This document shows positions 24,601-37,065 of a DNA stretch of 64,000 bases, in pieces. A program made the translations under genes and the position numbers. The DNA is from Trichinella spiralis (lineage: Eukaryota; Nematoda; Enoplea; Trichinellida; Trichinellidae). Each line of letters opens with the position of its first letter. The stretch's first letter is position 1. The stretch lies in assembly GCA_000181795.3 (NCBI GenBank), contig CM012954.1:15211530-15275529 (forward strand). The letters are read 5' to 3'. The notes beneath the pieces were generated by a model. It was given only the letters and a program-made list of their open reading frames with translations. It had not been told where the DNA came from and searched no databases.

Positions 24601-27600
24601 TTTTGTTATATCTATCTACTCAAGCGTGAACATAAGCGTTGGTTAGCTTTATTTATGGAAAACAGAAGTGTCGAGAAAAGTGGAGAATTGAATTAGATTT
24701 TAAAGCATACTTTAGCAGTGGGTCGCTTGAAGAAAAGTAATGAATCATTGCACAAGGCACACCAGAATCGTTTCGATCGGCCATAGTGAACCTGTGATAA
24801 ATTAGTGGAACTTTGTTTTTCAAATTGTTTTTTAAAGTGACAATGAAAAAGCAAAAACAGACTTTTGTTATCCAACCTCGACACGTTGCATTTTCGTTCG
24901 GCTCCTGGCACTTTCGCATTGTTAATGTCTTCCTGCATTTTTGCAGCGCTGCATGAAAACAAATAAAATGTTAAAGCACCTCTTTGAAAAATGGATCACA
25001 AATAGCAATTGACAAGTGTGAAGAGCCAGTAGAATAAATATATAAATAGAAGAATATAGTAGAGTTTATGGAGAAATTGTTTGTATTGAAAAGTGAAAAG
25101 AGAAGTAGAATCAAGATACTAACTAACCCTTGAACCAATCCAAGCTTGTTTTTCCATCGCTTGCAACCAAGCAAACACGCTTGTCGTGAGTTGCGATCTG
25201 GAAATTTTATTTAAAAAACAACAACAATCCTATATGATGATAAATGTTGTAAAAATTTCACCTCAAAGCCATTTTCTGGCATATAAGCGACTCTTGCGAT
25301 GCTGATTACATTTGCTATTGGAATTTCCCAAAGTTTCTCACGACCATGCTGACAAGACTAGAAAAATGGGACATTAGCGGTGAACTGTTGTTCCAATGGC
25401 AAAGGGGAATTCTTTTCTTACTTCAGAAGAACGATAGCAGTGCAAGATATCATCCCTGAGAACAAACCAACGACGTTTTGAAGGTTTTCCAGGATCGCGT
25501 ACTTTGTGCAAATAGCCTTGCTTTTCTATATTCTGAACAACAACATCGATAATAATTATTATTATGGTGCTCAGCGTGCATGAGAGATGATGCATTGCTT
25601 GCCTGAAATCCATTGATACACATCGGTCTATCTTTGTCCAACATCACACAGCGGAGAGACATGGATTCGGGCAGGCTAGCTGCATCTGGTGGTACAGAGT
25701 AATCATCGTCGGAATCTGCATAGGCTTGGGCTTCTGTAAAGAAAATTCATTGTTTTCGTTTGTTCAGTTCGGCATTTTTACTTTGCATTATTACGTCGTT
25801 GTTGAAAACTCAGTTTGGCACTGCTTCTTGAATGAGATACGGATCCTCGGCAGTCGATTGCTGCCGAATCAGCGAACGTATCACGATTGGACATTTGGCT
25901 ACTGCTTTCAGAAGAGCCCGATGCTCGTCTGCAGTACATGTGCTCTCGATCTGTGCATACCAAATACAACGGTACGTTGATGTAAGGACTGCGACGTTTC
26001 ACCGAACCACGGATTTTAGTTGACGCAGTTTTGTTAGTGTTGGGCATATCTACAATTGTGGACAATGTCTTGACAGATATATCATCCGGCAAAAAGCAAG
26101 ATTTTGCCAATTTGAGAACTTCATTCTCCTAGGATAAAAAAGAGGAGGTTTTAGAAGAACAAGAACTTTTGAAATTCATGCTTCGTCGACATGCTTACGA
26201 TGTGTCGATGATGAGCAGTCGCTAGTTCTTCGTCGTTTTGTTCCTCTTCTGCGGTTAAAGCCATCTCCAAACTGTCACGCATGAATGATACACGATCTAG
26301 AGCTGCCCTTGCTTGTACTGTTGCTCTCGGAAGTGGAACTGGCCGATCGTTTTGCTTTTGCTGTTTCGTTTGGATCACTTGAACTCTTTTGCGGCAACTC
26401 AGCAAAGGCGATGCAGTACCTTTTCCACAATTTGTAGAATCTGAATTTGCAATTTATTCAATTAATTTGCTATCAAATTCATCATCACTGTATACACATA
26501 TGCACATAGAAAGAGATAGAGATAGAGTTGGGAATTTGAAAGAAAAAGTGAAAAATCCCGCCTATATTTTATGCAGAACAATCAATGCAAAGCGAAGCAA
26601 GCTAAGTTGTTTTTAGAAGAATGTCATGAAATCTCTTTAAAGGTAGCCGATTTGAGTCACGGGAAAGCAGCAGCCGCTAGTTAATCAGTTTCGTCATCGT
26701 CGGCGAGCCAGCTGACCGTTGCATGTTTGGTTTTATTGATACTTTTGCATTTAGTCAGCGTGAGGAACGCGCAGCAATGAGGCGAGGTCGAAACAAATCA
26801 TTCATTTTGTCTCTCTTGAGAAGCATCGCTTTGTCTCGATCGAGGACGGGTTGTGAAAAGGCAAAACTGAATTTCTGTTTTTCACATAAACAACATGGTT
26901 GGTGGTCAGCGTTTAATGTTTAATCCGTGCTCATTGATTTCAATTATTATCACCGTTGACTTGACAAACTTTATCAACAACTGTTTGGCGATTTTTGGCA
27001 GTTTCGATTTATATTATTGTACTATTGTACCGCCCAATTTACTTACTGTTGTATATATGTGGACGTTGAATGGTGACATTGAAGCAGAAGTGAAAAGAAA
27101 ATCCTGTTGCATTGAGCAGTTGGACGAGAAGTCAGACTAAGGGCAGGCGTGATAAGCTGTAGGCCAAAATCGAATGATAAAAGTAAAATAGGATAGAAAG
27201 AAAGAATCAAGAGAGAGGTGATCGATCTTATCCCCGGATAAATGGGAAAGGGGAAGGGTTTTGGTCAAACGAGCAGTAGAATCAAATAAGGAGTGAAACA
27301 CCATTTTCAGCAGCATTCGTTACTGACCAGAATCCTCAAATCGCCGAACCAACCAATCGACCGCAATTGATTTAATGTTCTTCTAGCTTGAAAATGCGAT
27401 AAGCCATCATCGTTTTCTTTTCGAACAGCTCATAACGCTTGACTGTTTATCCATGTTTCAATGATATTTATTTGCAGCTCTGTGAATAATAGTTATTCAA
27501 TCGTGTATTTGCTTTTGGCTTGTTTTTTTTTTGTTTTTCGAATGGCAACATCTTCAAAGACACGTTATATGGGAAAATTTGCATTTGTTGCGAACAGATG

Positions 27601-30600
27601 AACGACAGAATTTTGTGGAAACTTCTGAAATGGGCTTGTTCTTTGAAAGGTTGTCGAACATACATCGAACATCAATTTCAATTAGCCACCTATCTCAGAC
27701 TAGTCAGTGATTTGGGGAAGATCAAACTGGGAGACGTTTTCAAGCAAATAGAAAAACCACCGTTGAACCTGACTACCTTTTCCAGGACCGTGCTTTGAAT
27801 CAATGATGCTCAGAAGTCATTTGCGAACATGACAAGCCCCCTCTAGAATTGGTTGGATCTTATCTCTGAACGACCCCTCTGATTTTAGTGACACATATAT
27901 TTAAAGGGAACATTACTTTCCAACGATGTGCTTAATAATTATAAATATAACAGAGAGAAAGAAAACAATTTATTCCATTTTTAATATATCAATTTCCTTC
28001 TAGAAGACATTATTTATTTTAAGCTAGTTCAGCTATATGTGTATGCAGATTTTCATTACCTTATCCGATTGTTGATTCAGGCGATTAATTGCGAAAGATA
28101 ATGCAATTTTTGATTGGGTATTGTGTTAATAATCATTGTGCAATTTCAGTTTCGACCTGTTTCGCTGAACTTACCGATAAATTCATTCGCAATATTGTTG
28201 CTGCGTTCTACGGACGTTGTGCGGCTGTGTTCATCAGCATCCAATGTATTACTCCATTCCTTTCGATCAATGCTACTACCATTGATGGAACCGTCTAAGC
28301 AGGAATTGTTGTTGTTATTGTTGATATTGTTGTTCATATGATTTTGCAAGTCCAACATTCTGGTACCCTTAGAAAACATCAATTAGCACTGTAGAAAACA
28401 TCAATCTTCTACACAGGTATGTAAGTAATTAATTTTTTCTTCTTTGTATCAAATTGTTAAACATGAGATGATTCCATTTGAAACTTAAAACATGTAGAAG
28501 AATGAATTTGGTCTGAGAAACATTTTTTGATTAGAATTATTGTGCTTTGAAGGTTTAATAGCAAAACAAATAATCGTTTCTAAAGGGAAGGGAAGTTGTT
28601 AACTAACTATCAAGCACTTTCAACTTATGCACTATGCAGTATCATGCATTCAGTTAGTCGCATGTAAACAAAAGCTTAAGTCAGTTGAAACTGATACTAT
28701 TATTATTATTATTATTATTATTCGAGTCATAGGAAATAAAAATATACCTCTGCGCTTGCTGTCATTAAACAATTACGCCAATGGAGATTGTTTTTTGCAC
28801 AGGTGTAGAGTAATTCAAGGCGATTAGCGCACAGTATATTCTGGGTTCGAATTCGTTGATTTTGTTGATCCAACTGAACATAAAAGAAACGATGAAACGT
28901 TGAGGAAAAATAGTAGTAGTTATTAAGAATAAGTGAACAATTATTCATTATAACTAGATCAGAGACTTTTGGTGGGAGAAAATTGAATCGCGCTGGCTAG
29001 ACAGAATGGGAGGGGGCAGTTGTCATACAAGCATCTTTGAACTAGCAACGCGACTTTTCTTTCTTCGATGATTCTTCTACTTCTTTGAGCATTTTTAGTG
29101 ATTAGGTCATTCATTGCATGTGATTGTGTGTCATTTATAAAATGAGCACAAAATATTGATTGATGCACGTCGTGGAGGAAAAGCGCGATCAAGACTAGCT
29201 TCCAAGAAGAGGCCGCACCTCTTTTGGTCTGAGTCTTTTTGTCATTTTTGTCGAAAAGCGAAACGTGACACCTCGACCGGCCAAAATTTTACTATAGAAA
29301 TAATTGATTGATGCTGCCGAAATTGTTGAACCAAGCTGTGATCTCATTGGTCTTTTGATAAAGTATCAGAATTAGTGGGAAAAGCCTTCTTGTGACGAGA
29401 AGAGATAATTAAGAAACACGACTAAGAAGTATATACTTTCCTTTTTGTGGATGCATATTATAATACCTGTATAAATGTTGTTGGTGTTCGTGTGTGTGTG
29501 TGTGTGTATGTTTATTCCAAGGCTTGAAAAGAGCAGCTCGTTTAGCCTCTGACGCGGCAGACCATGGCAAAGTGTAATGGACTATTTGCAAACGCGCCTC
29601 GCATTTCAATCGGAAGCTATTTACCGCTCGCTTGACAATAAAGCAACATGTTAACACGAAGTAGCAATTCAAATTTCTAAAACGACGATGTTTTCAGTTG
29701 GATTTTTTTCCCAATTCCAAATCAATTAGCCCATTCAATTCGTAAGAAGAGAAATTACACTATTGGAGAGGCTTTTCTTAGTAGAAAAGAAGCAACAGAC
29801 ATTGAAAAAAATTAAATGAAATAAAGCATTTATTAATCATATACAAACGGTGATAGATGTTGCTAATGTTGCAGAAGAGGGAATTAATGTTCCATGCAAA
29901 TTTGCTTATGCTAATGCGCGAAGTGTTGTCAGTGAAAGGATTAAAAACGAGGTTTTTTCTCGGATGGAAAGAAAATATGTAAATTATTTTGTCATAAATT
30001 TTTTGAGGTGATTGATCATGAAACAGTTGACAGAAACAATGAAAAGAACAGGGTCGTTTTAAATTCAGGATAAAATTTGAATTCACTTTTGAAACACTTA
30101 TTCTAGGATTTAATAAAAATTAATAATGATATTTAATGAAACAATAAAAATTTACTGCGAATTATGGAATTGTCAGAATTCGGTTTTCAAATTGACATTG
30201 TAGTTTTCATTGCAATTGTTTTCATAAGAGAAGATTATTTGAACGTGTGGAAGATGTAAACTTGAAATTCCATTTCCGCTTGCATGAAAATCTTTCCAAT
30301 AGATTTTTGTTTATTCAGTAAGCGCAGATAGGAAGATAGGAATTTAATTAACTACTTTATTTTTTACTTAATCACTTCACGTAATAATCCATTTGCGTGT
30401 GTGCTGCTTCGTTTTTGATCTCAGCTTAGTCAACAAATAATAATGAAAAATGACTCTAATATTAATAATGAATAATGGTATTTGAACACTGATAATAAGA
30501 TAAAAATACATTATCTACCTCTTCAAGTCGAGATTTCACCCATTCTTTGATTTTGATACGCTTTTCTTCAACGCTGCAATTGCTGCTTTCCATAGAATGC

Positions 30601-30605
30601 TGCAT
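21664..30605 (-). CDS. max-1: MAX-1/PLEKHH-type PH-PH-MyTH4-FERM protein
   Basis: In C. elegans MAX-1 acts in motor-axon guidance; vertebrate homologues are PLEKHH1/2. Exons: 30519-30605, 28748-28873, 28175-28367, 26199-26440, 25810-26128, 25603-25733, 25422-25532, 25262-25357, 25128-25197, 24863-24948, 24711-24791, 23983-24265, 23783-23895, 23561-23725, 23389-23486, 23133-23310, 22907-23062, 22718-22815, 22483-22638, 22185-22305, 22051-22128, 21843-21986, 21664-21780; ~1082 aa. Order: coiled coil ~5-70 (EEKRIKIKEWVKSRLEE, then LDQQNQRIRTQN), disordered linker, PH1 from ~366 (GYLHKVRDPGKPSKRRWFVL), PH2 from ~483 (CRGWITKVHYGRSKRFWCAL), MyTH4 (YHLDLAQNALRLALANPTI), FERM (DETDQERVFLAYQLADDL) to the stop. 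One intron is GC-AG. The 22483 donor is the least certain, since part of the FERM F2 lobe looks short. The true N-terminus may lie further upstream. Confidence 0.92.
26441..28174. other. max-1 intron with a possible alternative first exon
   Basis: Intron of the max-1-like gene. On the - strand, 27047-27112 is a 22-codon frame opening with ATG (MQQDFLFTSASMSPF) and ending at a strong donor, gtaagtaa. It is phase 0, so it could only join some downstream exons. Possible alternative first exon, unproven. A 92-codon + strand frame at 27520-27798 has no supporting splice sites. Confidence 0.3.
28874..30518. other. max-1 intron
   Basis: About 1.6 kb intron of the - strand max-1-like gene. It contains a (GT)n run near 29491-29508. 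No other coding exon recognised. Confidence 0.5.
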
Positions 30606-33600
30606 TCGGAATAAAGAAATTCTTCTTCATGCAATGTAAATTCGCTGAAAATTTTAATTAATTAATTAATTATATTTTGTTGCAGTGCAAAAAATCACTT
30701 TTTGCGCACCATATTAAGCAATACCCGATTTTATAAGGAAGAAACTGTTTTCCATTATTTGAAACTGGTAGACAATGAAGTTGAAAAAAAAGCTTACATC
30801 GCAAGCATCTTGTTAAAATGGCGCGCAACTCTTTAACATACAGTATCAGTTTTTATTTTGCATGATCATCAGTCACAGGGTTGGTTTTTTTATGTGTTCA
30901 ATATTTGACTGTGCAATTTTGAAGCATTTGATAAAATGATTGTTGCAGTTATTTTACGCGAAATGTGAAAATGACGAACAAACAAGCATTAGCATACGAG
31001 CGATCCCGTGAATCATCATCACAGATAATCGAGAATTCCTTTCGTTGGGCATATGTTTGGTATATAAAATTCAGTGGTCGAATGCCTAGACAACCTGCCT
31101 GATTGTTGAAAAAAAAACCAACGCTTATATTAATACAAATTGCTAGCATTATTGCAATGCTTGCAAAATGTGGATATTCCATAAATGTGCACATGTTGCG
31201 CGGCTAGTAAAAATGCTCGGCAATGAGAAATGCCATCGACAGTTGATTTGGACAATCTTATTGAAAGGCAACGGTTCAACATCTGGCCGTTTGACAAGGC
31301 GACGACAGATGGTTGACAAAGCGAATGACCAATGCGGTTATACACTGGTCTGGTCAACGGACGGGCATGTATATTTTGGAAGAAGCTCAGCTAGAGCTTA
31401 ATTATGCGTGGCAGGAGATGGCTCGAAATGGCACTCACGTGCCGGTCACGCAACCGAGTTCACTCTGTGAAGCTTCGTCAAGCGGAAACGAATATATATG
31501 CACATATAGGCGATGATCACAGCCCACCATTAACACAATCTAGATATTTCTGTTTACTTGGGCTAAAAATCGAATACTCTCATAATCTGTACTTGTCGTT
31601 TTCAAGTAACTGTTGAGTGAAATTGTCCTGACAGTTTTCGAAGAAAAGACAAAAAATCCAAGAACTATTTTACCTCATTTTTTCTAGATTGCTTAGAAAG
31701 CAGCTTTTGCTCGAATGATACTAATAATAATAAATTGTTGAACAATTTGACAACGATATTATAAGAGAACCAATTGTAAAAGGACCGTTTAAACGGAGCC
31801 AGTATTTTTAGTTTTGCTTTCAGAAGTGAGCAGAAGGCTACAGTAGCCTCCGGGCACCGATTCATATTCTTCACGAGAAATCAAAATGCTCCTCCCACAC
31901 ACTTTCACAATTCGAATTTGCATTTCTCATTCGCTAGTGTTCATTTTTCAGCTTATCGACGCAAAATTCTGCAAAGCAGTGCACAAAGCACGTTCAGCAT
32001 TAGCTTTTCATTTCATAAATTATTTTTTTAAAAATATGATTAACAAACAGGATAAATCTTTTAGCGTGTCAAGTAAAGTTTCAAAGTGGAAACAGTTCTT
32101 CATAATATTATTTATCAGATTATTGTTCTATTATGACAGGTGCAGTTTCAATCTTTACATATCAGAGAGGTCATCAAAAATATTTATACACTTTATGAGA
32201 TGAATTTTATGATTGAAAATAATTTCAGCCTGTTGTGTAAATTTGGCCGTCAGAAATTTCCAGTGCTTAGTATAGATTCGATAAAATGCTGCTAATTACT
32301 GAAATGATAGCATTTTCGAAGTGAAATACTAAAATATCAAATGATAATTTTCAAATGGAGACAATTTGTTAATTTTGTAAAAATATAATTTCAAAAATTA
32401 CAGTATAAAATACATACGTACTTGTCAGATTTGTTTACAGTACATTGATGCGTTGAAATGCCATTTCAATTTTTAAATCGGAAATCATCGTTGAACAAGC
32501 AGAAAGTAGAAATATCGGCAATTAAACGAATGCTTTTACAAATTGAAGTGATTTCACAGTTGTTAGTTTACAAGAGAAAATGAATAAATAATTAGAATTC
32601 AAGTTCTACTGAAAGTGTCGTCAGTGATTGATGAAAATTTAAGATAGAGAAAGATTGAATAAGAAATAGATCAATCATCATGTAATATGCGCAGAAAAGT
32701 AGAAAAGCAACACGTTACAGTTTAATAGTAACAGTTCTTTCTTTCTTTCTATTTTCCACCTATTAGTACTGTAAGATATGGGGATGCAGTTGTTATGTTG
32801 AACAGATTAATGGTCCTAAAAAAGTGGGATAAATTTTCAACCACATACCTGTGAAAGAATAAGTTTCCGCGTGATTGATGAATGAACAAGTGCAAATTGA
32901 ACAACTGATAAATAAAAGAACAACTATACAAATTGCTTGGAAAGAAAATTACTGAAAACAACAACAATTTGAAAGTGATCATTGTGCGTGCTGTGTTTTC
33001 AGTTAGATAAGAAATCGACTCATCCAGCCGACTGTGATCACTCCTGTGAGAATTGGACAGATTGAAAACGTTGTATTCATAAATAAGGAAGACTTGATTA
33101 ATGATGATTCACGGAACCGAGTAGTACCGCATTTGAACATTGCTTTTGAAATCAGATTCCATCTGATCGAAATGATCAACATAGCTTGGATCTGTTCTTA
33201 TTGAACTGATTGGATTCAACAACATCCGATGCGGGGCTTATCCACTGCGAATGAATTTGGAAAAGTTAAAATTTAATTTCATCAAAGCTGCATATTATTA
33301 TTATTATTATTATTCTTTCGCTGATTTCTTGTTAAAACCGCGTTAGAGTTTCCACGGTGATTATTGAATGGAACTTGTACGTATTGGTATAATCGACAAA
33401 TGAGGTATTGGATAAGAAAAGCAAAAATAGTATCACACACACACACACACGCACACACTTACCACTTGATCAATGAACAGCGGCCGCGGCAGGCAGACTT
33501 GTATGTTCTGCAAAAGCAAGAAAATACAGGGTACAGAAGAGTTTTTGAGGAAGTAGTTTTTTCCCGACAAAGCGGGCGGGGCATTGACTGAAAAGCCTAA

Positions 33601-34228
33601 TCGCGCAGACAATCAATCGATCGTCTCTGGCTCCTTCCTCACTTTGGAAAAATGATGCCAAGCAAATCACTGATGCTTAAATATACGTATATGTATATAT
33701 GTATATATATATATATATATATGTATGCGTGCATTTATTTTTATTTATATGTAAAGCGTTTGACGACATTCTGTGTTGCACGGGGCAACCGGCACTGACA
33801 TGATTTCAAAATTGAAATCTGTGAAAATCCTCTTTTCCAAAAATGAAAACGGAAATTTCAGTCTTGTAATAAATAGCAAATGATGATCAAGCAATGGAAA
33901 AGAGGGAATGCATTTTTTGAAAAGCACCAAAAACAATAATGCAATCATCAACTGGAAATTGTGGGTTGAAAAAAGGAGAATAAGGATCAATATTTTTCGC
34001 AATCGAATCGTCGCAGTCATCGTCGGACAAGCAGCTTCTCCGGCCATTATTCGACCAGATGTCACAAGCCGTCCAATGTCGATTGACCAACGCTTGCTTG
34101 TATGACTCATGCGCTTGTTGACCGTCGTCGATGGACGGACCACGGTTTTAATTAACTGTCCAAGGTCGAAATTGGCCCACGCCAGAAGAGGCTTCTTAAC
34201 GCAATTAAGCAACATTAGCGCTTTTCAC
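30606..34228. other. Upstream region or first intron of max-1
   Basis: 3.6 kb without a recognised gene. Microsatellites: ATT repeats near 33295-33313, (CA)n near 33437-33460, (TA)n near 33700-33722. GC content rises after about 33990, and several overlapping frames on both strands are open there, none convincing. Confidence 0.4.
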
Positions 34229-34320
34229 TTCTCGTCGACTTGCCCCTGTTGCGTGAACGTAAGCTGCACACGTTGGTCATTGATAGCCGCCTCCACCGGC
34301 TTCGTCTCAATCGTATACAT
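34229..34320 (-). CDS. Possible 5' coding exon of max-1
   Basis: ATG at 34320 reading leftwards opens a 30-codon frame (MYTIETKPVEAAINDQ...) ending at a gtgaaa donor in phase 2. The frame before the Met at 30605 can extend upstream to an aag acceptor in the matching phase, giving a continuous N-terminus across a 3.6 kb intron. It lies in a locally GC-rich segment, as a promoter-proximal exon might. Conservation cannot be judged, so this is only a proposal. Confidence 0.25.
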
Positions 34321-34619
34321 AATCGCCACTCTCTTTTTCAATTAAAGCCTATTGTCGTTCATAAGTACTGACGCGGTTTAACACTGACAACTGTCTTAAC
34401 AAGGACAGACAGACGCTAATATAACTCTGTCACACACTGTAATATAATTTTCCCAAATTTATTAATAATACAAAAAGGCTCATAATACATAAATAAGTAA
34501 TTATTGATATATATAATTCATTCGAAAAAAATGAAGTCACTTCTACTTTGATGAATTGAACCATTTGGATTGGCTAAAATAAAAAAAAATTATCATCCAA
34601 TTATTTTCACCATATCCTC
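34321..34619. other. Intergenic, no gene seen
   Basis: About 300 bp between the possible max-1 5' exon and the 3' end of the PDCD7-like gene. AT-rich, probably promoter and 3' UTR sequence. Confidence 0.4.
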
Positions 34620-35943
34620 CTACCATGGTGGAAGAATCCATTCTGCCATTGGAACAGAAGGGGTACAATAAGAATTGTCGTCCTCTTCTTCCATTTCATC
34701 GTTGCATACGACAAAACGATCCCAAGCTTTCCTAAACTTTCATCAACAGTGCAAAAAACAAATTATTATTTCTTCAATCTCTTCATCACGTACTACCTTC
34801 TTTGGAATAATGTCTGTGTTGACATGGTTCGATCATGACCATCATCCGCTGAAGCATACAGATAAATAATATAAGCTTGGCAAATTTTGACAATACCACC
34901 AAAATTCAATACCCGACTTGCTGAAGAGCAAGTTGTTGAAAGAAGTTGTCGATTTCAACTCCTCGTTGACCGAATTCTCTTCCTCACATTTTACACCCTT
35001 TCTTTGCAATGAACATTTCAAATCATCTTCCATACTTTCAAGCGATTTTACAAGTTCAGTTTTCTTCTGCTCAAAGTCTGGCTTCCAAATGCCACCTTCA
35101 AGCTTTGCATCAGTGATGGTGACGTTTTGCAATTTCCAGCGCCGATATTCGCTAAGTAGATCTATGAACCGTAAATAAGATCGAACAATCTGCAGCTGCT
35201 TTTGCAACAAAGGTGCGTTGGATAGTGGTATTTGATGCTCTTCGACATTCGGCATTTCCTTAATGAAAAATATCATGAAGAAAGCATGCTGTGCATTGCA
35301 AAAAGCAAAACTTGAAAAGCTGAATTATTCGGTAGAAGTGCCAATTCCTGTTTGGCATGTTTCGAATTGGATGACTCTGCAATTTCCACCGCTTTACGCT
35401 TGTTGCGAGCCTAAACAACACATTCTTCACGTTGGTGTTTTGGGGTGAGGGGGGGGGACAAAAAATAATGAACAAACCCTTCTCTTTATTCGCTTTTGCA
35501 TTTCACTGCACAAAATATGCCAAGTGCTCGGATAATAAAATGGTGTCATGATTAAATCAAAATTCATCTGAAAAATGACAATCGAATAAAGTCAACATTT
35601 CCCATTGAGCCAATGGGGGACTTTTTTTGATCATAAAAATAATTTACACGAATCGATTCCGCTTCTGCTTGTAAAACTTCCCACTCTGGGCTTTCACCTT
35701 CGATCGTGCAGAATGAATTCATTTGCTTCAAAATTTCACTCATGCGTGGAAGCAGTGAATGTGCTTGAACTGCTCTTTCACTGCATTCGTGAACCTGAAA
35801 TGATTTGATGAGTCAGTGCACAATTTACACACGCACTATTCTATTACTGTTATAGTTTTATTGGAATACAACAAATCTGGTCGATTTGCATTTAACCAAT
35901 TTTCCAATATCTGTTTCGAAGTATACAATTCCGTTGTGTCCAT
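34620..35943 (-). CDS. Coiled, charged protein resembling U11/U12 snRNP 59K (PDCD7)
   Basis: Seven exons close in phase: 35848-35943, 35648-35794, 35478-35567, 35312-35410, 34913-35258, 34797-34848, 34620-34731; 313 aa. The ATG sits directly behind a tttcag acceptor, as after trans-splicing or a 5' UTR intron. N-terminus TSKQILENWLNANRPD; a helical HSLLPRMSEILKQMN segment; a basic patch QKRIKRRARNKRK near residue 115; a helix QLQIVRSYLRFIDLLSEYRR; a tail FQRRKAWDRFVV...VPMAEWILPPW. From memory, the order (N-terminal WL, leucine-rich helix, basic run, helices, C-terminal WD then W-[VI]-L-P-P) resembles PDCD7, the 59K protein of the minor spliceosome di-snRNP. It is shorter than human PDCD7 and lacks its Pro-rich N-terminus. 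The gene is solid; the family call is tentative. Confidence 0.65.
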
Positions 35944-37065
35944 CTGAAAGTATTCGACTAAAGCACAACGTGTTTTGAAAATTTCTCAACAGTGTAAAAT
36001 TCTTCAATTGACCATAAAACAATCAAACACACATTTTGAACAAAATTTTAAAATATAAACTTAATTTGTTTAATTTATTGCACAAATCTAAACATCAATC
36101 ACAGTACACTGATAATAAAGCTTTAATTTTAACTTGGAATTTTAGGTCTGGATTATTATCATGCGGTAATGCCTTCTTATGAAAAGTTTTGATTCATAAT
36201 CATGCAGATTTAACTTTTCTTCAATTTGCTTGTTTATTTTTAGTGCCAATTGTTGATTTGTTTACGACGCGCATCCATGTTTTTTTTACTGTACGCTATG
36301 TATTTATGTGTTGTTTTTATTATTTTTCCCGTTTTTTTAAAAGTAGTTTAGTAATAATCTTACTTAAATGTCTGCGTTGGCACATGTCAATTTTTTTTTT
36401 CAAATATGAGAAGAATGTAAGATTATCACTGTTGGTAGGATGCAATTAAGTTAGTCGTATTTCCGTTTGTGCGCAGTTTTACTCTGCTGGTACTTCTTTT
36501 TATGCTTAACAATTCGCTGAATTACTTATTTAGTTAATGTTAACTGCGTTGTCTTACTTTATTTTATTCCAACCGTTTATGTTGATCTCTTTTACGAAAC
36601 AATGTGATAAGATAAGTCTACGTGACAAGCATATGTGGGCGAATTCGAATTCTGTCTCAAGAACATAACAAAAATTGTTCACTAACTTGAACATCATTAA
36701 CTGTGACCAAAGTATGAAGTTTGTTTCGTTTGAAAATTTCTGCACAAGTTGCGCGAATGTAGAGCTAACAGAAATATTCTTAATTTTGAATTACCGATGA
36801 ATTCGCTTTGTTCATTTTTAAAAGCATTATCATTAACGGAGTGAAAGTCATCATCTAACACAGATTTCGTCAACACGTATGCCAAGGTGAATTGTAATTT
36901 ATTTATAAAATTGAATTCTTGATTTAAAACAATTTTCAATAGTTTAGTGGATTTATTTTATTATTTACTTTATAGAATACTTTTGAATAATACATTTGAG
37001 AAAACCGTAACAACGTTTATGTATGCTTTATTTTGCAAACTGTGATCAGCAAATCAGAGAACACT
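35944..37065. other. Intergenic, no gene seen
   Basis: 1.1 kb upstream of the PDCD7-like gene and downstream of the innexin gene (both - strand). It should hold the former's promoter and the latter's 3' UTR; a TTTATT (AATAAA on the - strand) lies at 37026-37031. Open frames here are T-rich and look like chance. Confidence 0.45.

Noticed and set aside
28835-28860. gggttcgaattcg, resembling a tRNA B box
   Set aside because: It falls inside the coding coiled-coil exon of max-1 and no A box, acceptor stem or anticodon arm can be formed around it.
33745-34215. 156-codon - strand ORF, and a second - strand frame at 33887-34090 with protein-like residues
   Set aside because: The frames conflict with each other and with + strand frames, and neither has a matching acceptor and donor. 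Treated as the GC-richer region upstream of max-1.
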